A stretch of DNA of 64,000 nucleotides from Volvox africanus. Lineage: Eukaryota; Chlorophyta; Chlorophyceae; Chlamydomonadales; Volvocaceae. The notes under the pieces were generated by a model. That model ran no database searches, was not told the DNA's origin, and worked only from the letters and a program-made list of their open reading frames with translations. Shown one piece after another: positions 35,272 through 48,246 of the stretch. Each line of letters begins with the position of its first letter. Within the stretch, counting starts at the first letter, position 1. The position numbers were made by a program, and so were the translations under genes. Location: NCBI GenBank assembly GCA_030268105.1, contig BSDZ01000014.1, positions 2,562,501 to 2,626,500 on the forward strand, in the 5' to 3' direction.

Positions 35272-37935
35272 ATGTCACCATCAAATCGTGGTGGTGCTAC
35301 AGGTATGGAAGCAATGGCCCTATGGCTTTCCCTGTATGTATTTATAGGAGTATCCGGGTACTTGCATACGGCGCCTTACGGCTGGCGGATAAACGCTAGT
35401 GTCAATCAAAGAGCGCTTCCAATAATTGGCGAGGATCGGCGTAAAGCATCCATGCATGTGCGCACGATTATGGAGTTGTGGCAGCCCCTAGTATCCACAG
35501 CTACGGAGAGAGTAAACCCAAATGAAGACCCAAATGCTGCCTTGCTGTCGTGGCATGCTGCGCACTTGATCCCACAGTGGCTAGGAGTCCCAGAAGGGTT
35601 CAGAGTATTGCAGTTGGTACGGGTCTTGACACCTTCGCTTTGAATCCCTAAAAACATTCACGGGAACATTCACGGGAAGTATGGAGGACCACGTCAGACA
35701 AAAGGCAGGGTATGCGACGGTGTGCTGGAGAGATCCTGAGAAGTATAGGTGCATCCACCTCCCCGCTCCGAGTCAAACTTCAAGGATCACGTGCATTACG
35801 CGCGCTGTGTATCGAAATGATGATGATAATGTGCAGTGACGGTGTTGGCACGTCACGCCGTGCCGGAATCTAGCATGAACTCGGCGCAAAAAACGTGTCG
35901 AAAAACATTCTTGTCTTCATTGTGCAGCCCCTTCAGGGCTTGGGCCTTCTGCCTATATTTTTCGAGCGCCAGTGTCTTACACCATTAGTAACTTGTGTAT
36001 GTCTTCCGTATCTGCCAAATCATAACACCGCATATGCGCCCTTCCAACTGTGCTTACACCTAATTTTGTTATTCGTGATTAATTTCATAAACCGTCTGTA
36101 AAATTCAAGCCCTCGTGTCTTGATTTTTCGTAGCACATACTTCTTAACCCCTTCCCGGCTGCTACGTCTAAAAAACCGATTCTGACAGTGCATGACGGCA
36201 TTTTGTTCGTTCCTTTTCATAAGTTATTGCCATAAAGTAGAATGGCCTTGATCGCTTGCTCGAGAAGGTATCCCGTCTCATAGACCAGGAGCAGGCGTGG
36301 AATGACTATTAGTCGTACATCTCCACAGCCTGTACAAATGAGAGAACCGGGCACGGTCTTCGTCGAGTCCACAAACCGATGTGTCTTGCACATCATATGG
36401 CACGGCTTGAAAAATTCGAGCGATTGGATGTTCTATAGTTCCAGGGTAGCATCCAACTTTCGAACCGTTCATTCGCCAAGAATTCTTACGCCCTTGTCGA
36501 AGGAATTATTGTTAATATAATGATTTTATCCCGCAACGAAACCCTGGATTTAGATCACTTACATGCAAGTTGTGTTATGCCTTTGACACTTTGAGTATGC
36601 AAGGTTTTGCTCCATAAGTAGTTCAGCTACCGCATCGAGCTCTACAGGCATATGCTTGAGGCGAGATGCCAACAGCAACCTGCAGGCCGTGGACAGCTTC
36701 ATGCGTATGGTGTTTCTGGTGATGAGTCCCCGCTCTGCAAAGATGACCTGCGGAGCTACGTAGACGGTACTGGCAAGGTTTTGGCCGTCGCGGTGCTTGA
36801 GGTTCGCAGCTCAACAGTAAGGAGCTCAGGCTGCATAACCTGGCTGACCGCCTGTTTGCGACCCTCTACCAATGAAGATGTAACTTGCAACGAAGGCGAA
36901 CAGTTGTCTTTTGCAACTTTGTTCGCTTACGGGGGTTATGACGCTTGCCGGGTAGGACAACACGGCACCGTATTGAACACCGTGCAAGTTCGGATGCATA
37001 CCTAGCGACGCCGATACATGGATTGTTCGCAGGATGTGGATGTCATTCTCAGGGCATGGCTTCAGGGGCCAGCTGGCGCGGCGCTTCGGGCAGCAGCTAG
37101 GTGGGGAATGTTATATTGGCAGTACAGACGCCGCCGCAGCCCAAATAAGGCGTGGGAACCTTTTGTTTGCAGGTGTGCTGTCTCCCGAACGCCTTGCTCC
37201 CTGGAGGTTAAGTTGCCAGGGGCCCTTTATTCCGTGAATGATGGCGGGGCCCGAGTTGAAGGAGAGCAACAATACCAGGTAATTGGAACTTAAATCTCGT
37301 GGTGCCCCCCAAGTGTCACGCAGACCTAGTCAGAGTGCCATTTGAGACGTGTTGAGTGTGATTATTGTGCGCCACAATTGACTCTGGTCAAGAGTACGCA
37401 TGCCGTAAACCCCAAATGCGCCTGCGTTGAGGTCTGCAGCCCTCCTCTTGCATACCGCACGTCAGTGAGCGGCATCTTACCCACACAGCCCCCGTCGGAG
37501 TACCGGTGTTGTCCTCTTATGGAATCCGTTGTCTCCCTGTTTGTATCTCATCTTACGGCCCGGCATCAGCATCCGCGTACCATTTGCATCAGATAAAGTG
37601 CTCGAGAACTCGCGTCAGTCCATGCACCGCGGCAACCCGCATTCCGGCCGATGCTCACAGATTAAAAGCTGTTTGTATGATGATGGCGTCAGTCCACCCG
37701 TGCCAGCCTTGGCGGTCATGCAGCTGGGGGCTCCAGAGAGGGTCGCGATGGCTTCCCAGCCCATGAGCGGCGGCTTCCGCGTGCATACAGACACGGGGCT
37801 GTGGGCCAATTCCTCAGTGGCACAGAGCACGCCGCTCTTTGATGCGTGTATGGCGGCTCCGCTCCTGGCCGTTGCCGCTAACCTCGCAGTGGAGGGTGCT
37901 GCTTGCTGTGTGACTTTGCTTCAGTATCCATCGGG
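35272..37935 (+). CDS. Tentative N-terminal exons of the guanylate cyclase
   Basis: Candidate coding pieces lead into the cyclase. An open frame from 35272 (or Met at 35305) to a GTACGG donor after 35616 starts with a hydrophobic segment (MALWLSLYVFIGVSGYL), suitable as a signal peptide or membrane anchor, and ends PQWLGVPEGFRVLQL. A frame at 36676-36816 is open in the same phase between good splice borders. A frame ending at 37935 (LAVEGAACCVTLLQYPSG) joins in phase to the exon at 38236. Chlamydomonas receptor-type cyclases often have an extracellular N-terminal region, which fits, but exons between 36817 and about 37700 are not resolved. Part of this could belong to a separate gene. Confidence 0.4.
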
Positions 37936-38235
37936 GTAAGGGAGGAGAGGGGACACAATCGACGTTCGGGGAAGTGCTTCGCAATGCGATGCTTGCAAGA
38001 AAAGTGGCGACCACAAACTTTGAAATGTGACGCTTCTGATGTGCAAGGCCCGCTTCATGCTTTTGCCCCATTGTGTCGTGGTTGCATGCCGCACGAACGA
38101 ATGCACGCCAAAATATGGGCATGAACATGTCCTCGCGCGCACGCATGCGTGTCGGCTAATTCTGTTCATGGCGGATGTTCCTTCTATTTGGTACACCCCG
38201 CTTCCCACGATGACCACCACCAAGGTCGAAGCCAG

Positions 38236-41200
38236 ATGGCCTGCCTCCTCCCACGCCGTGCTCACTCAGTACTCCACTGCGCTGCCATTCGCTTCCGCCG
38301 ACAGATTGATCCTCTTCCAAAACCCGCGATCAAAAGCCTTCGCGGGTGATCTTGTGGGCAAGCACCTGGGCGCGATCTTCCTGCGCCAGCTACTTAGCGA
38401 GTTAAATTGCCCCGATGCGTTAGGGGATCCTCTTGAGGTCGTGTTACAAGCGCTGGAGGCTGGCAGGGTGCGGCACCTTGCGTTGCGCGGCTGGGGTAGC
38501 GAGTGGGGCGAACAGGGCTGAATCATGGGTCGAATCTTCATGTCTGATCCGTCGCGGCAATGCTGATCCACATCGGTACTTAGCCTCAGCAGCGGCGGCA
38601 CAGTGCGAAATGCAGCCGACCCACATCATAACGAATGGCCAGATTGTGCCCCGATTTCGGAAGCGAAGATCTATCCTTGCGAAAAGGGGCCCGGCTCGGT
38701 ATGGATGCAACACGTGTTTCCTCCGCCTCGATCTCCGTGTAAACGTTACACCGGCATTAGCCATCGGCTCTGCATGGTGCCTGACCGATAACTTCTGAGG
38801 AGTACGTTCGCTGCGGTGCTGCTGCTGATAAGCATATTGAGCGCTTCCTTCGATTTCCGATCCGTTACTTACATTTCTATGCGGACCAGAAGCGAAACAC
38901 ATTTTCAACATTTTTTGGGGTTTTAGGAGGAACCTTGCTATCCATGTTTCAACGGGCAACTGTTTGCCTGGTAATGGTGCTGCAGGAGTTTGAGGCGGTC
39001 GTGCAAGTTCCTGCCACGCTGGGAGACCTGGAACGCGTTGCCGAGCACTGCGGCTACAAAGATTCGGACCTTTTTGGCACACTGAAGCACTTGCATCTGC
39101 AGCACTGCACCAGCGCCCTGACTGACCTCCTTGGCACTGATGAGGACGAGGGTGGCCAGGAGATCCTTGATACGGAGGATAGATTCTTGCTGCAGGCATT
39201 ACTGCAATGTGGCTTGGCGCGCGGCCGCGGTGGCTTTGGTGGGACTGCAGCCGGCGACGGTTCCCCAAGTATCTTGGGCGCCCCCCCCGGCCGGCGCCGT
39301 ATCCGCCGCAGCATCAGCCTTCACGATTTGCGCCATGTGCCACTGCGCTCCCCGACTAACGCACTGTTAGAGGCGCTGCAACGGCCCGTTCAGAGCATTT
39401 CCCGCGCACGCCGACCCTGCTCGCAACGCGCTCTTCTCACACCGCCGAGCCGGGCCACGAGCTTCTCCATGGCCGCTATCAGCAACTTTCGTTCTTCCGG
39501 CCTCCGGACCACTATGCTGCTCAATAATCTTTCCTCGCAACAGCATGTGGACGTCGCTTACGGGGCTGGCAGTGGTTCCATGAGTGGGCGGAGCCGCCTT
39601 AGAATGGCAAATAGCAGCAGCTTGTACCACTCCGGGGATCTCGTGATCGGGCCGCGTTGTCGGCCCGAAACGGGGAGCGCTTTGATGGCTACGAGCTCGG
39701 CCGTGTCGGCGGCTGTAGATTTTCTGGGGCTGCCTAGGAGAAGCGCGTTTGGAGATCATAGGACGGTGCCGCCCATTGGGGCAGTGCGGGATACTCGAAT
39801 GGCATATCCGCTATCACAGCAACGGCAATATCAGCATCGGCAAAGTCATCAAAGCCAGCAAAGCCAACCGCAACAGCGAGCCGGATGCGGCGGCAGCAAT
39901 GCCGGTGGCGCCACTATTTCCCCGCCATTAGCGCGTGAGACTGTGTCAACGTCAGCCGGAAGTCCTGCAAATAGGCCTGCTCCGGACCACGTTACAGCAG
40001 GTAGTACTGGCTATGGCGGGACCGCCACCGCCACCGCCTCAAGTGCAGCCATGACCACGGTTGGGGCGAACGCAGTATCGCAGGGTAGCACCAACTTGGG
40101 GAATTTCTTAATCGACGCAATGCCTGGGTCAACAACATATACTCCCGGCTATTCGATACAAATGCCAACGGCTGAACATGCGCTTACTGTCGCAGGGTCC
40201 AATGTTGGCAGTAGCAGCTACGGCGGGTCCCGCATTTCTGGGGGTGATCCCTGGGCCTTCATGCGCGAACGTGAATTTGGTCCGAGCTCCTGGGGACCAG
40301 CCAACAGCGGCGATGTGAGCAATCCCGCTTCAACACCGGGGATGCTGGCTGCAGCAATGTCGTCACATCCACTCCAAATACCCTTATGCTCAGCACGCAC
40401 TGCACCAACACCTTGGGAGGGCCACAGCGCACACCGGCACGGCGTAACCTTGTCCCGGATGAGGGCCATTACGGTGCAGCCGCGGCCCTCTGCGGGTCAG
40501 CTGATCGTGAAGGGCCCTGGCGCCAACCTCATGACGGCGCGCTACAGCAGCCCGCCTGCTGTCCGTGGGCCGGCGCGGCGAGGTGGCAGCGTCCTGAGTC
40601 GCGCCGCAGCGACCTACTCCAACATGGCCGTAGCGGCGCCAAACGCAGCCACCCTGGAGTTATCCTCCCTGGAAGCAGGGGTCCAGTCCAGGGGCAGTGC
40701 CAGCGCCATTGTAGGTACGCGTTCCGGGCGAGCGGTGCAAGCGCTCAATCAGGCTGGTGGCGTCAAGAGCCAATCATCCACGACGACTCGGGCAATGGGA
40801 CTTGACTCCCTCACACTCGCGACATTGTCAGTCATCCGCCAAACGAACATGAGCGTCGTGGGGCGCGAGGACAGCGCCGACCAGCAGTTCTCCCAAAACT
40901 TCCACCTGCAGATCCTGGCACCACAGCAACAGCTGAAGCACAACCAGGAAGCGGTTTACTCAGCGGGGAGCTCCAGGCTCGGGAGGGATGCTGTTCGGTC
41001 GATCGACTTCATGCCCAACATGGTCGAGCCAATGAACAGTTACCATCGCACGTACTCGACGCCCACGGCTTTCGAGTCCCAGCGGGTTGAGTCGGATGCT
41101 TTTCCCAGGGATTGTGTTGCCGAGCGTGTAGGCGCTAAGGCCAGTAGCGCGGCCGTGGTGTCAGTGGCACGGCCGGCATCGCCTCAAGCTCTGCTGTCAG

Positions 41201-44200
41201 TGGGATTCGAAAGTAAGCGAAGCAACAACGGCGCATTTGCGATCACGACTGGCTCAGTGGGTGCCGACTCCGTGGATCCTGGCAGCGTTTCGCGGGCGGC
41301 GCTGACGACGGCAGCTCAGCTGGCGGGGACATCAACCAGGCCAGCCGACTCGCGTTTCCAACCTGGAGAAGAGGCAGGCACTCAATCTTCACCACCGCCA
41401 CGGCCGGAGCCGATATTACCGTTGCCGCCCAGGCCCGCCTTTCCGTCAGGCGGCGGCGCCGTATCACCCAACGGGGAGACACTTGCGGCGACGCAGTCAA
41501 TGGAAGTGGCCACGTCGGACCATGAGTCACACCTGCTGTTATTGGGCGCAATCCACGATGAGGCCCCAGTGGGGGTAACCAGCACTGCTGGCATGCAGGG
41601 TCTATCCATGTCCGTTTCCATGCACACAGGGGACTGCACGGGACTCCAGTCTGCCGTCACGACCGCTACCGGGCATGCCAGCACCTCCACCCTCATCATA
41701 CAGCCTCCCTGGCCGGACGCGTCAAGCCTGGGCTGCAGTCCGTATCGCTCATCTGTTGTGCGTCAGGCTGTGCTGGTGCAGGGCGCTACTCGACAGGCGC
41801 CGTTGCTGCGCGAAGCAGCTGCCTTGGGCATCGGGCACCCGCGGCATCTGCGGCCGCCATTAAACGTGACGAGGGAAGCGGAGACATCTGGTGGGGTGAC
41901 CACTACTGCTGAGTCCGAATCTTGCCTACCCGCGCTTGGCTCCTTGCCGACGTCACCTTTCGCATCTCATCCGTCGCTGGTGCAGACAACGATCATGCAT
42001 TTAGACGAAGCCAGGCTGAGTGGTCAGTGTGGTGGTGGCGCCGTCTGCGGTGTCGATGGTGCCGTCGGTTTCCGGAGTTTCCGGCCAATGGTGGCCGACG
42101 CATCCCATAATTCGCCCGGTCCCGTAAGGGGCTCCAAGATGATCAGCAGCGCCTTCACCGCAGCATTACCGCCCGCACAGATAGCCCCACCAGAGATTTT
42201 ATCTGCAGGAACAACTGCGGCCCCAATTGCAACAGCGGGTGCCCGTCCACAGGCGAGTACCGAAACATCAGTATTGGCTGATACCTGCGTGGCAAAGCCC
42301 ATGCAGCAGGCACAACAACCAGCAGCCACCGCCGTGCTACCCGGCGGTGGCAGGTGCTATGGTATTGTTGGTAACACAGCCGCCGTTGCCGCTACGGCTA
42401 CCGCTATTACTGCATTATTAGCCAGAACGATGGTGGCCGATGTCACAGATGCTGCAGGCGCAGCTCCTACATCGCCACATGATACGCATACACTCGGTGA
42501 CACGCCCTTTGCAGGCTTGTCCTCTGCACCCCTAAACCTGTTTCACTTAATCGACAGTCGAAGGCGCGCGACGGTCGACGGATTGCAGGGCGAGCCAAAC
42601 ACAGGAGCCTTCCCAACCAGCCACGATTCTACGGTCCAACAGGTACCCAGCTTGGGTGGCCCCTCTTCCAACATCATGCGTGGCGGCATGCGGCAGCGCT
42701 CCCGCCGTAGCGTGCCGCTGCGCTCCCAAAGCACCGCCCGCCGGCTGACGCAGCTTTTAAACAGCTTTTCCACCCAGACGCCCTACAGCTGCGGTGGTGG
42801 CCTAAGCGGCTGTGCAGCCGTCGCCGCTGGGTCCGCGTTGTGTGAACTGCCAGTCTCGGGCCGGCAACAGCACAACTTAACCCCGGAGATGAGTGCTACC
42901 GCTGATGGCACTGGAATCGGCAGCGTCGCCACCGGCGCCTGCACTATGGCCGCAGCGCTAGCAGCCGGCATGACACGTGGTAGCACGGCGCTCAGCCGCA
43001 TCAGTTCTGCCGTCATCTCGCCAGCCACAGCTCACCCATTAAATGCGACGGCGGCTGCCGGTGGTACAGCCATGCCGCGGCGCGTGTGGCAGAAAATCGT
43101 CATTCATTGCGCCCCACCTCAGGCAACGCCAACTGCTGCAGCGACAACTGCAGCGGCGACGCAAAGTATAATTCACCCCAGCCCGCTGGGTCGTGATGCA
43201 GGCTCGGGACCCAGCGGTCCAGCATGCGCGGTGCTTAGTGGCGTTATGGGCAGCCGTACGGGCGGCGGCGGCGGCCAGAGCAGCCGACTTGCCGCCGCTG
43301 CTGGCGGCCACCTAGCCAACCGCACCTTTATGCTGACGGTAACTCAGATTGATGTCACGGAGCAAGTCGAGGCGCAGGCGGGACTGGCGAAACTGCTTGA
43401 GCAGGAGCACAAGGCAAGGGTCTTAGGGCTTTCGAGTCCACCGAATGCAACGGGCCTATCCCTGTAGCTGCATTGAACCATTCCTTAGCAGCGGTTCTAC
43501 CCAGCGCCAGTCGGGCCTCGGGCCACTTGTGCGGTGGCAAGGAAGCTGGTCCAATCGAATTCAGGATTTGCGAAACCAGGGTGAACGTGTAGTTGCGGGG
43601 CCTGTGCGCTTCCTTATGTGGCGGGGACCATGCTGAGGAATATGTAACTTGACGCTAAGCCTAAGAGCAGGGCATGGGACAACGTGTTTGCCTTTGCCTA
43701 AAAGCCTAAACCGCGTATTTAGGAACGAAGCGGATCGCACGATGGTTTAGGCACTGCCTGGTCACGCTTGAAATTTCTTGGCCTGGTCCTGTGTCCCCCG
43801 CCCTCACAGGTCCTGGAGGGTATCTTCCCGAGGTGGGTGTACTTAGGGCCATGGTTGGAAAAGTTGAATAACGCTCATGAATGAATGCTCACGCTCATGA
43901 ACAGTTAAAAAGCTTTTGCTTGGGTGGGTAGCAGGGCACGGAATTCGTATGTACGCGTGCGGCAGCGAATGCGTCTTAGGGTTTTGTGAGGATGTTATGC
44001 CTTGCTGTAGCCAGGAGGATGTTTTGCCTTGCTGTAATGCTGTGCCCTACAAACGCTTTGGCGTCCATGGGGCCCCATGGCATCAGGCACGTCATTGAGT
44101 ACATGACGCTCCAGGAGGGCGCTAAGCCAACCCCCATGGCATCGCCGAAGGGCGCCGGTGGCTCGAGTTTCCTGTCGCTGGTGCCTGGTAGTGTGGAGCG

Positions 44201-46134
44201 CATGGCCTCTCTGGCAACCTGGCATCCGGGGGTTACAATCTTGTTTGCAGGTGAGGTGAGGGTCCGATAGTGTGGGGCGCATGGTTAGGGGGTCGAGAAG
44301 GATTACCGTCAAAATTCAAAGGGCTCCGTCGTCTTTCCGGATAACCAGCGTGAGTGGTCGGGTCGAGGCAAGAGCTCTGGCACTTTCTCTCTTAGGTTCT
44401 CCTTTCTGCGCGCTTGTTTGGCGCGGCGCCCAAATAATACGGCAGGTGACACGCTTCCCTCCCCCCTTTTTCTACGCGCTTTAGACTGCGTGGGCTTCAC
44501 ATCTATGTGCCATGCCGCCACACCCCTGACCGTTATGGGCTTTCTCAACCAGCTATACTCGCGATTCGATGATATGATTGATATTTACAAGGTTTACAAG
44601 GTGGAGACGATTGGAGGTAGGTTGAGGAGAGTGGGCGACCTCGTCTCCGTGTTGCGTGTCCTTCTGCAAGTCTTTGCCTTCTTCCATCTTTGGTTCTTTA
44701 GCTTATCGGTGTTCCCAGCAGGTACCGGTCTGTGTCCAGGTCTTTGTTTCTGTTGTGGTTCGGACTATATTATGCCTTCTAATCTATATCTAACTTCTGG
44801 TGAGACGCGAGCAGCAACTGAACGTTTTGCAGCTTGTACATTAGCACGGACTTGATAAAAGAAAGGGGATGCGAGGAGGGGGGGCGGCATGAACAGTGCG
44901 CATGGCCGCAGGTCATGCGGTCGTTAAAGCCACTGTCCAACCCAGGTCATAAGGAGGGTGTACCTGCTGAATGAAGTGATAACGCCACTGCGTCTGTTTT
45001 GAAGTCTCACAATTGCCTGTTGTCTTGTGTTTCCTCCAGATTGCTACATGGTCGCCGGCGGACTTGTAGCCTACGACGACGACGGCTATAAGTCCGTTAT
45101 AAGCGGCACGGAGGACCCTCTACACGCCGTGCGGGTGATGGAATTCGCGAAGGTGAGGTTGTCGTGTCTACGCGAGGACCTACGGCGCTTTCAAAATGGA
45201 CTGTGGCTAGGAGCGATGCTTGAGGACACCATCATAAACGATTTTCAAGCCGGGACGAACACATACTCGAAACCAGTATTTGGATTGGATTTATTGGGAT
45301 TAAGAGCCCTTGTTAGCTGCCTGGCCGTCATGATAGGCCCTTTGGGTGGTCCTTCGGGACTCCCGCAGTGCCTTTTCCCGTCTTACTGTCCTCGGACAGA
45401 CATCTTAACATGCTTGGAGATACCGCCTTTCATGCGGAAATTTCCCATTGTGCTTTCTGCGTAGGCTATGCTGCGCGCCTCCCAGGAGGTCCGAATGCCG
45501 CACACCGGTGAGCCAGTTCAAATGCGGATCGGACTGCACAGCGGCCCCGTCACTAGCGGAGTGGTGGGGGACCGGATGCCACGCTTCTGCGTGTTCGGCG
45601 ACACGGTGGTGAGTCTCAGCCTCCTGGTTGGGGGATGGGCCATGCGTCACCGAAAGGAGGGACATCCGGGGTGGGGGGCGGTGAGGCCTATGTTGTGCGG
45701 GGAAAGCATCGCCGGGGGTAGATAGTGCTGGCTAAAGATATGGGTCAGGCCCATGGCTTCATGAGAAAAGAGAGGGAAGGAAGGGAAGGAAGCCGAGAGA
45801 CGGGAGCCGTCTTGCTTCTGCATTCTAAATGTGGTGACTTGAACTAATACATACACTGCGCCGTCACATAATCTGCTGTCTTAAGCCGAATCCACTTGTG
45901 CGTGGAATCGCAATGTTCCAGAACGTGGCTAGCCGCATGGAGTCCACCTGCCGCCCGGGCTGCATCCACGTCAGCGCGGCCACGCATGCGCGACTGCCTA
46001 AGGAAGCGTGGAGAGACCTTGGCATGACGGTGGTGAAGGGCAAGGGCGAAATGCGCACGTTCGAGTGGGCGGGTGATGTCGATGCGCCCGTGGATGGCAA
46101 CCAGCTACAGCGGGTGATTGGACTGTACCTATAG
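38236..46134 (+). CDS. Class III nucleotide cyclase, predicted guanylate cyclase (Chlamydomonas CYG type)
   Basis: Exons join in phase: 38236-38467, 38986-43413, 43810-43832, 44087-44250, 44485-44616, 45040-45152, 45465-45608 and 45922-46134. It makes cyclic GMP from GTP at a membrane-linked signalling site. The catalytic domain is complete: [12 protein letters not shown] and TIGDCYM supply the two metal-binding Asp, and GDTVNVASRME the transition-state Asn/Arg. Purine-selecting positions are Glu (KVETIGD) and Cys (RFCVFGD), the guanylate cyclase pair; adenylate cyclases have Lys and Asp. Before it lies the usual algal linker [15 protein letters not shown]...[17 protein letters not shown]. 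The start of the region, [16 protein letters not shown]...[17 protein letters not shown], resembles the sensor part of other Chlamydomonas cyclases. Odd: exon 38986-43413 encodes about 1,476 residues, mostly Ala/Ser/Gly/Thr-rich; its intron starts with GC, not GT; the next exon is only 23 nt. The upstream start is unresolved. Confidence 0.92.
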
Positions 46135-48194
46135 GGCTGCCGATTCGAACCCTGCGATAGGGCGCGGCCCGAGGACGGGTCCAGGAGGTGTCTGAAACAG
46201 GGAGCAGCCTCCTGCGACGGAGAATAGAACCGTCTTCCCATATTCTCATACGGGCACTGGAGCATGGGGGGCGTGTGTAGTAGCGTGCACCCTGGCGAAT
46301 GCATTATCCTGCGGGCTTTCTCGCCCAGGTTGTGGGTCGTCGATCAAGGTGCATGTCAGGGAGCAACGGTTGTTGTATTGTCGTTGAAAAGAGCGAGGGA
46401 AAACATGTGTGAATGCAAGGAGACGATGCACCACACCCGGAGTAACAATTTTGCAGGAGGACCGAGCTTGCTGCGCCAGTGGCGCAGGCACGGGCGTAAC
46501 CGACCTGTATCGTTTGCTTGCTTGGCGCTGTAGAAAGTGGAAGGTGCATGCATTTTATAGAGAATCTGAGAGCTCGTGAGAGCTTAGCATTGCCTATTGA
46601 AATGCGCGATTGCTTTAGCGTCCATGTTTTTACCGTGCTGCGCTTACTAGATTCTGGCGACACCTCGCAGTTTAAATGGATATCTAAGGGACAACGGGGT
46701 CGGGGAGAGGGGAGAAGAGGGGTTACGCGCCATTACCTGCGTCTGCAAAATTGTGCAGCGTGTTTGATAAGGGAGATCCCATCTCCCACAGGTATTGAGG
46801 ACTTTTCAGGTTCAGGACTTTCGCCACCGCGACGTGCCAACTGGCACAACAACAGGACTTGTTTTCTCAAAGATCCACAATGGTCATCGAAGGGGGACCG
46901 ACTATGGGTCGCGGCAAGTTATAATTGCTGCCGCCGGAAAAGGGACGGCGGGAGATCACGGAACTGTGCATTACATTTTGAAACTGGTGTTCAAACTTTG
47001 GCATTCTTCTCCCTGGTGTGCTTCCGATGTGCGCGCTAGCGTGGCACAGCATGTCCATGGCACGGCAGATATAACATCTTGCAACAGTGCCATGGATTAC
47101 CGCATTCGGGAAGTTCGTAACGTTCTACCGGGTGAATCTGAATTTCGCAGCATGCCGCATTGCATCATACATCCAGGGGTACAGAGATAGATGTGTGAGC
47201 TTCTATACGAACAATAAACATGCCTGTTCTGTGTTAGTGTTGTCGTTGAGGCGTAATGGCACGCCTGCGTGCGTTATCCGATCCTTGGTCTGCCCCCGCA
47301 TTTATCTCCAGGCCTTGTGGGATGGTCCTGGAAGCGGCGGTGTACGGCAATTTAGGCCGCACTTCAGCCGCAGAAAGCGTGCTGGTCTCATGAGTGTTAT
47401 TAAGGGTGACACTTTCCAGTACGTTTCTAAGGAGCTTCGCCCACCAGGTTCGATCCACGGGGTTTCGCCCATTGTGTTTCGCGCGAGGGGTTCGGCCATC
47501 GTTGTACATTCACAGTTTTGCAGGTTAAATTGTGATGTCGAGTAGTCGTTTCCCCATAGCTTTTGATTTGGAGCGAGTAATAGCCTCTTTGAAATGCTCA
47601 GGTGGGCAACGTTTATGGAGGGGCGAATGAGTTAACTTCGTGTTCATGAGGTTCGTTGCTGTTGCTGTAATCAGGGCTTTTAGATCTTCACGACGCCGTT
47701 GTGTGGCAGATCCTGCATTGCAAAGCAGGGGAAGCTGGACAAGTGAGGATATTGGGTTGCTGACTGAATAGCCTCTTTCCACAGGAGCTGGAAAGCGTGC
47801 GTCGATGGCATCAATGCATCCAAAACGCAGTGCAGGTAGGCGTCGTTGCGCTGCTGTTCTTCATAGCGGGGTTTGTTCACGAACATTTCGGTTATTTATT
47901 AGTGGCCTTCCACCCCGTCGTAACGGTCTTTGAGGACCTAACTGTTTCCGTGCAGCTCCACCGGCGTGTCATCGCACAATTTTGATTTGTTATGCCGGGG
48001 GCATGATGGCATGGTGTACACAGGTTCAGTGCGGTCAGGCCAGCCATCATGGGGCTCTTCTTGTATGGGCCCGAGTCAACATCTTGCTGCAGGGGTTGAA
48101 GGTTTTTGTTCGTGTTACAGGGTTGTAAATCTTCGCGAGAGGCCCACTAACCTAACCTGGGCGGAACCCTGCATCTCCTTGCCAGGGATCCGGC

Positions 48195-48246
48195 CCGGTT
48201 GTTGCCTTATTACTCTAAAGCCGGTTGTTGCCTTATTACTCTAAAG
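48195..48246. repeat. Exact 26-bp tandem duplication
   Basis: Two perfect copies of a 26-bp unit (CCGGTTGTTG...ACTCTAAAG) directly follow one another, indicating a recent slippage or duplication event. Confidence 0.95.

Noticed and set aside
38444..39268. 274-codon minus-strand frame opposite the cyclase exon
   Set aside because: It is a shadow of the GC-rich plus-strand coding exon and has no family resemblance.
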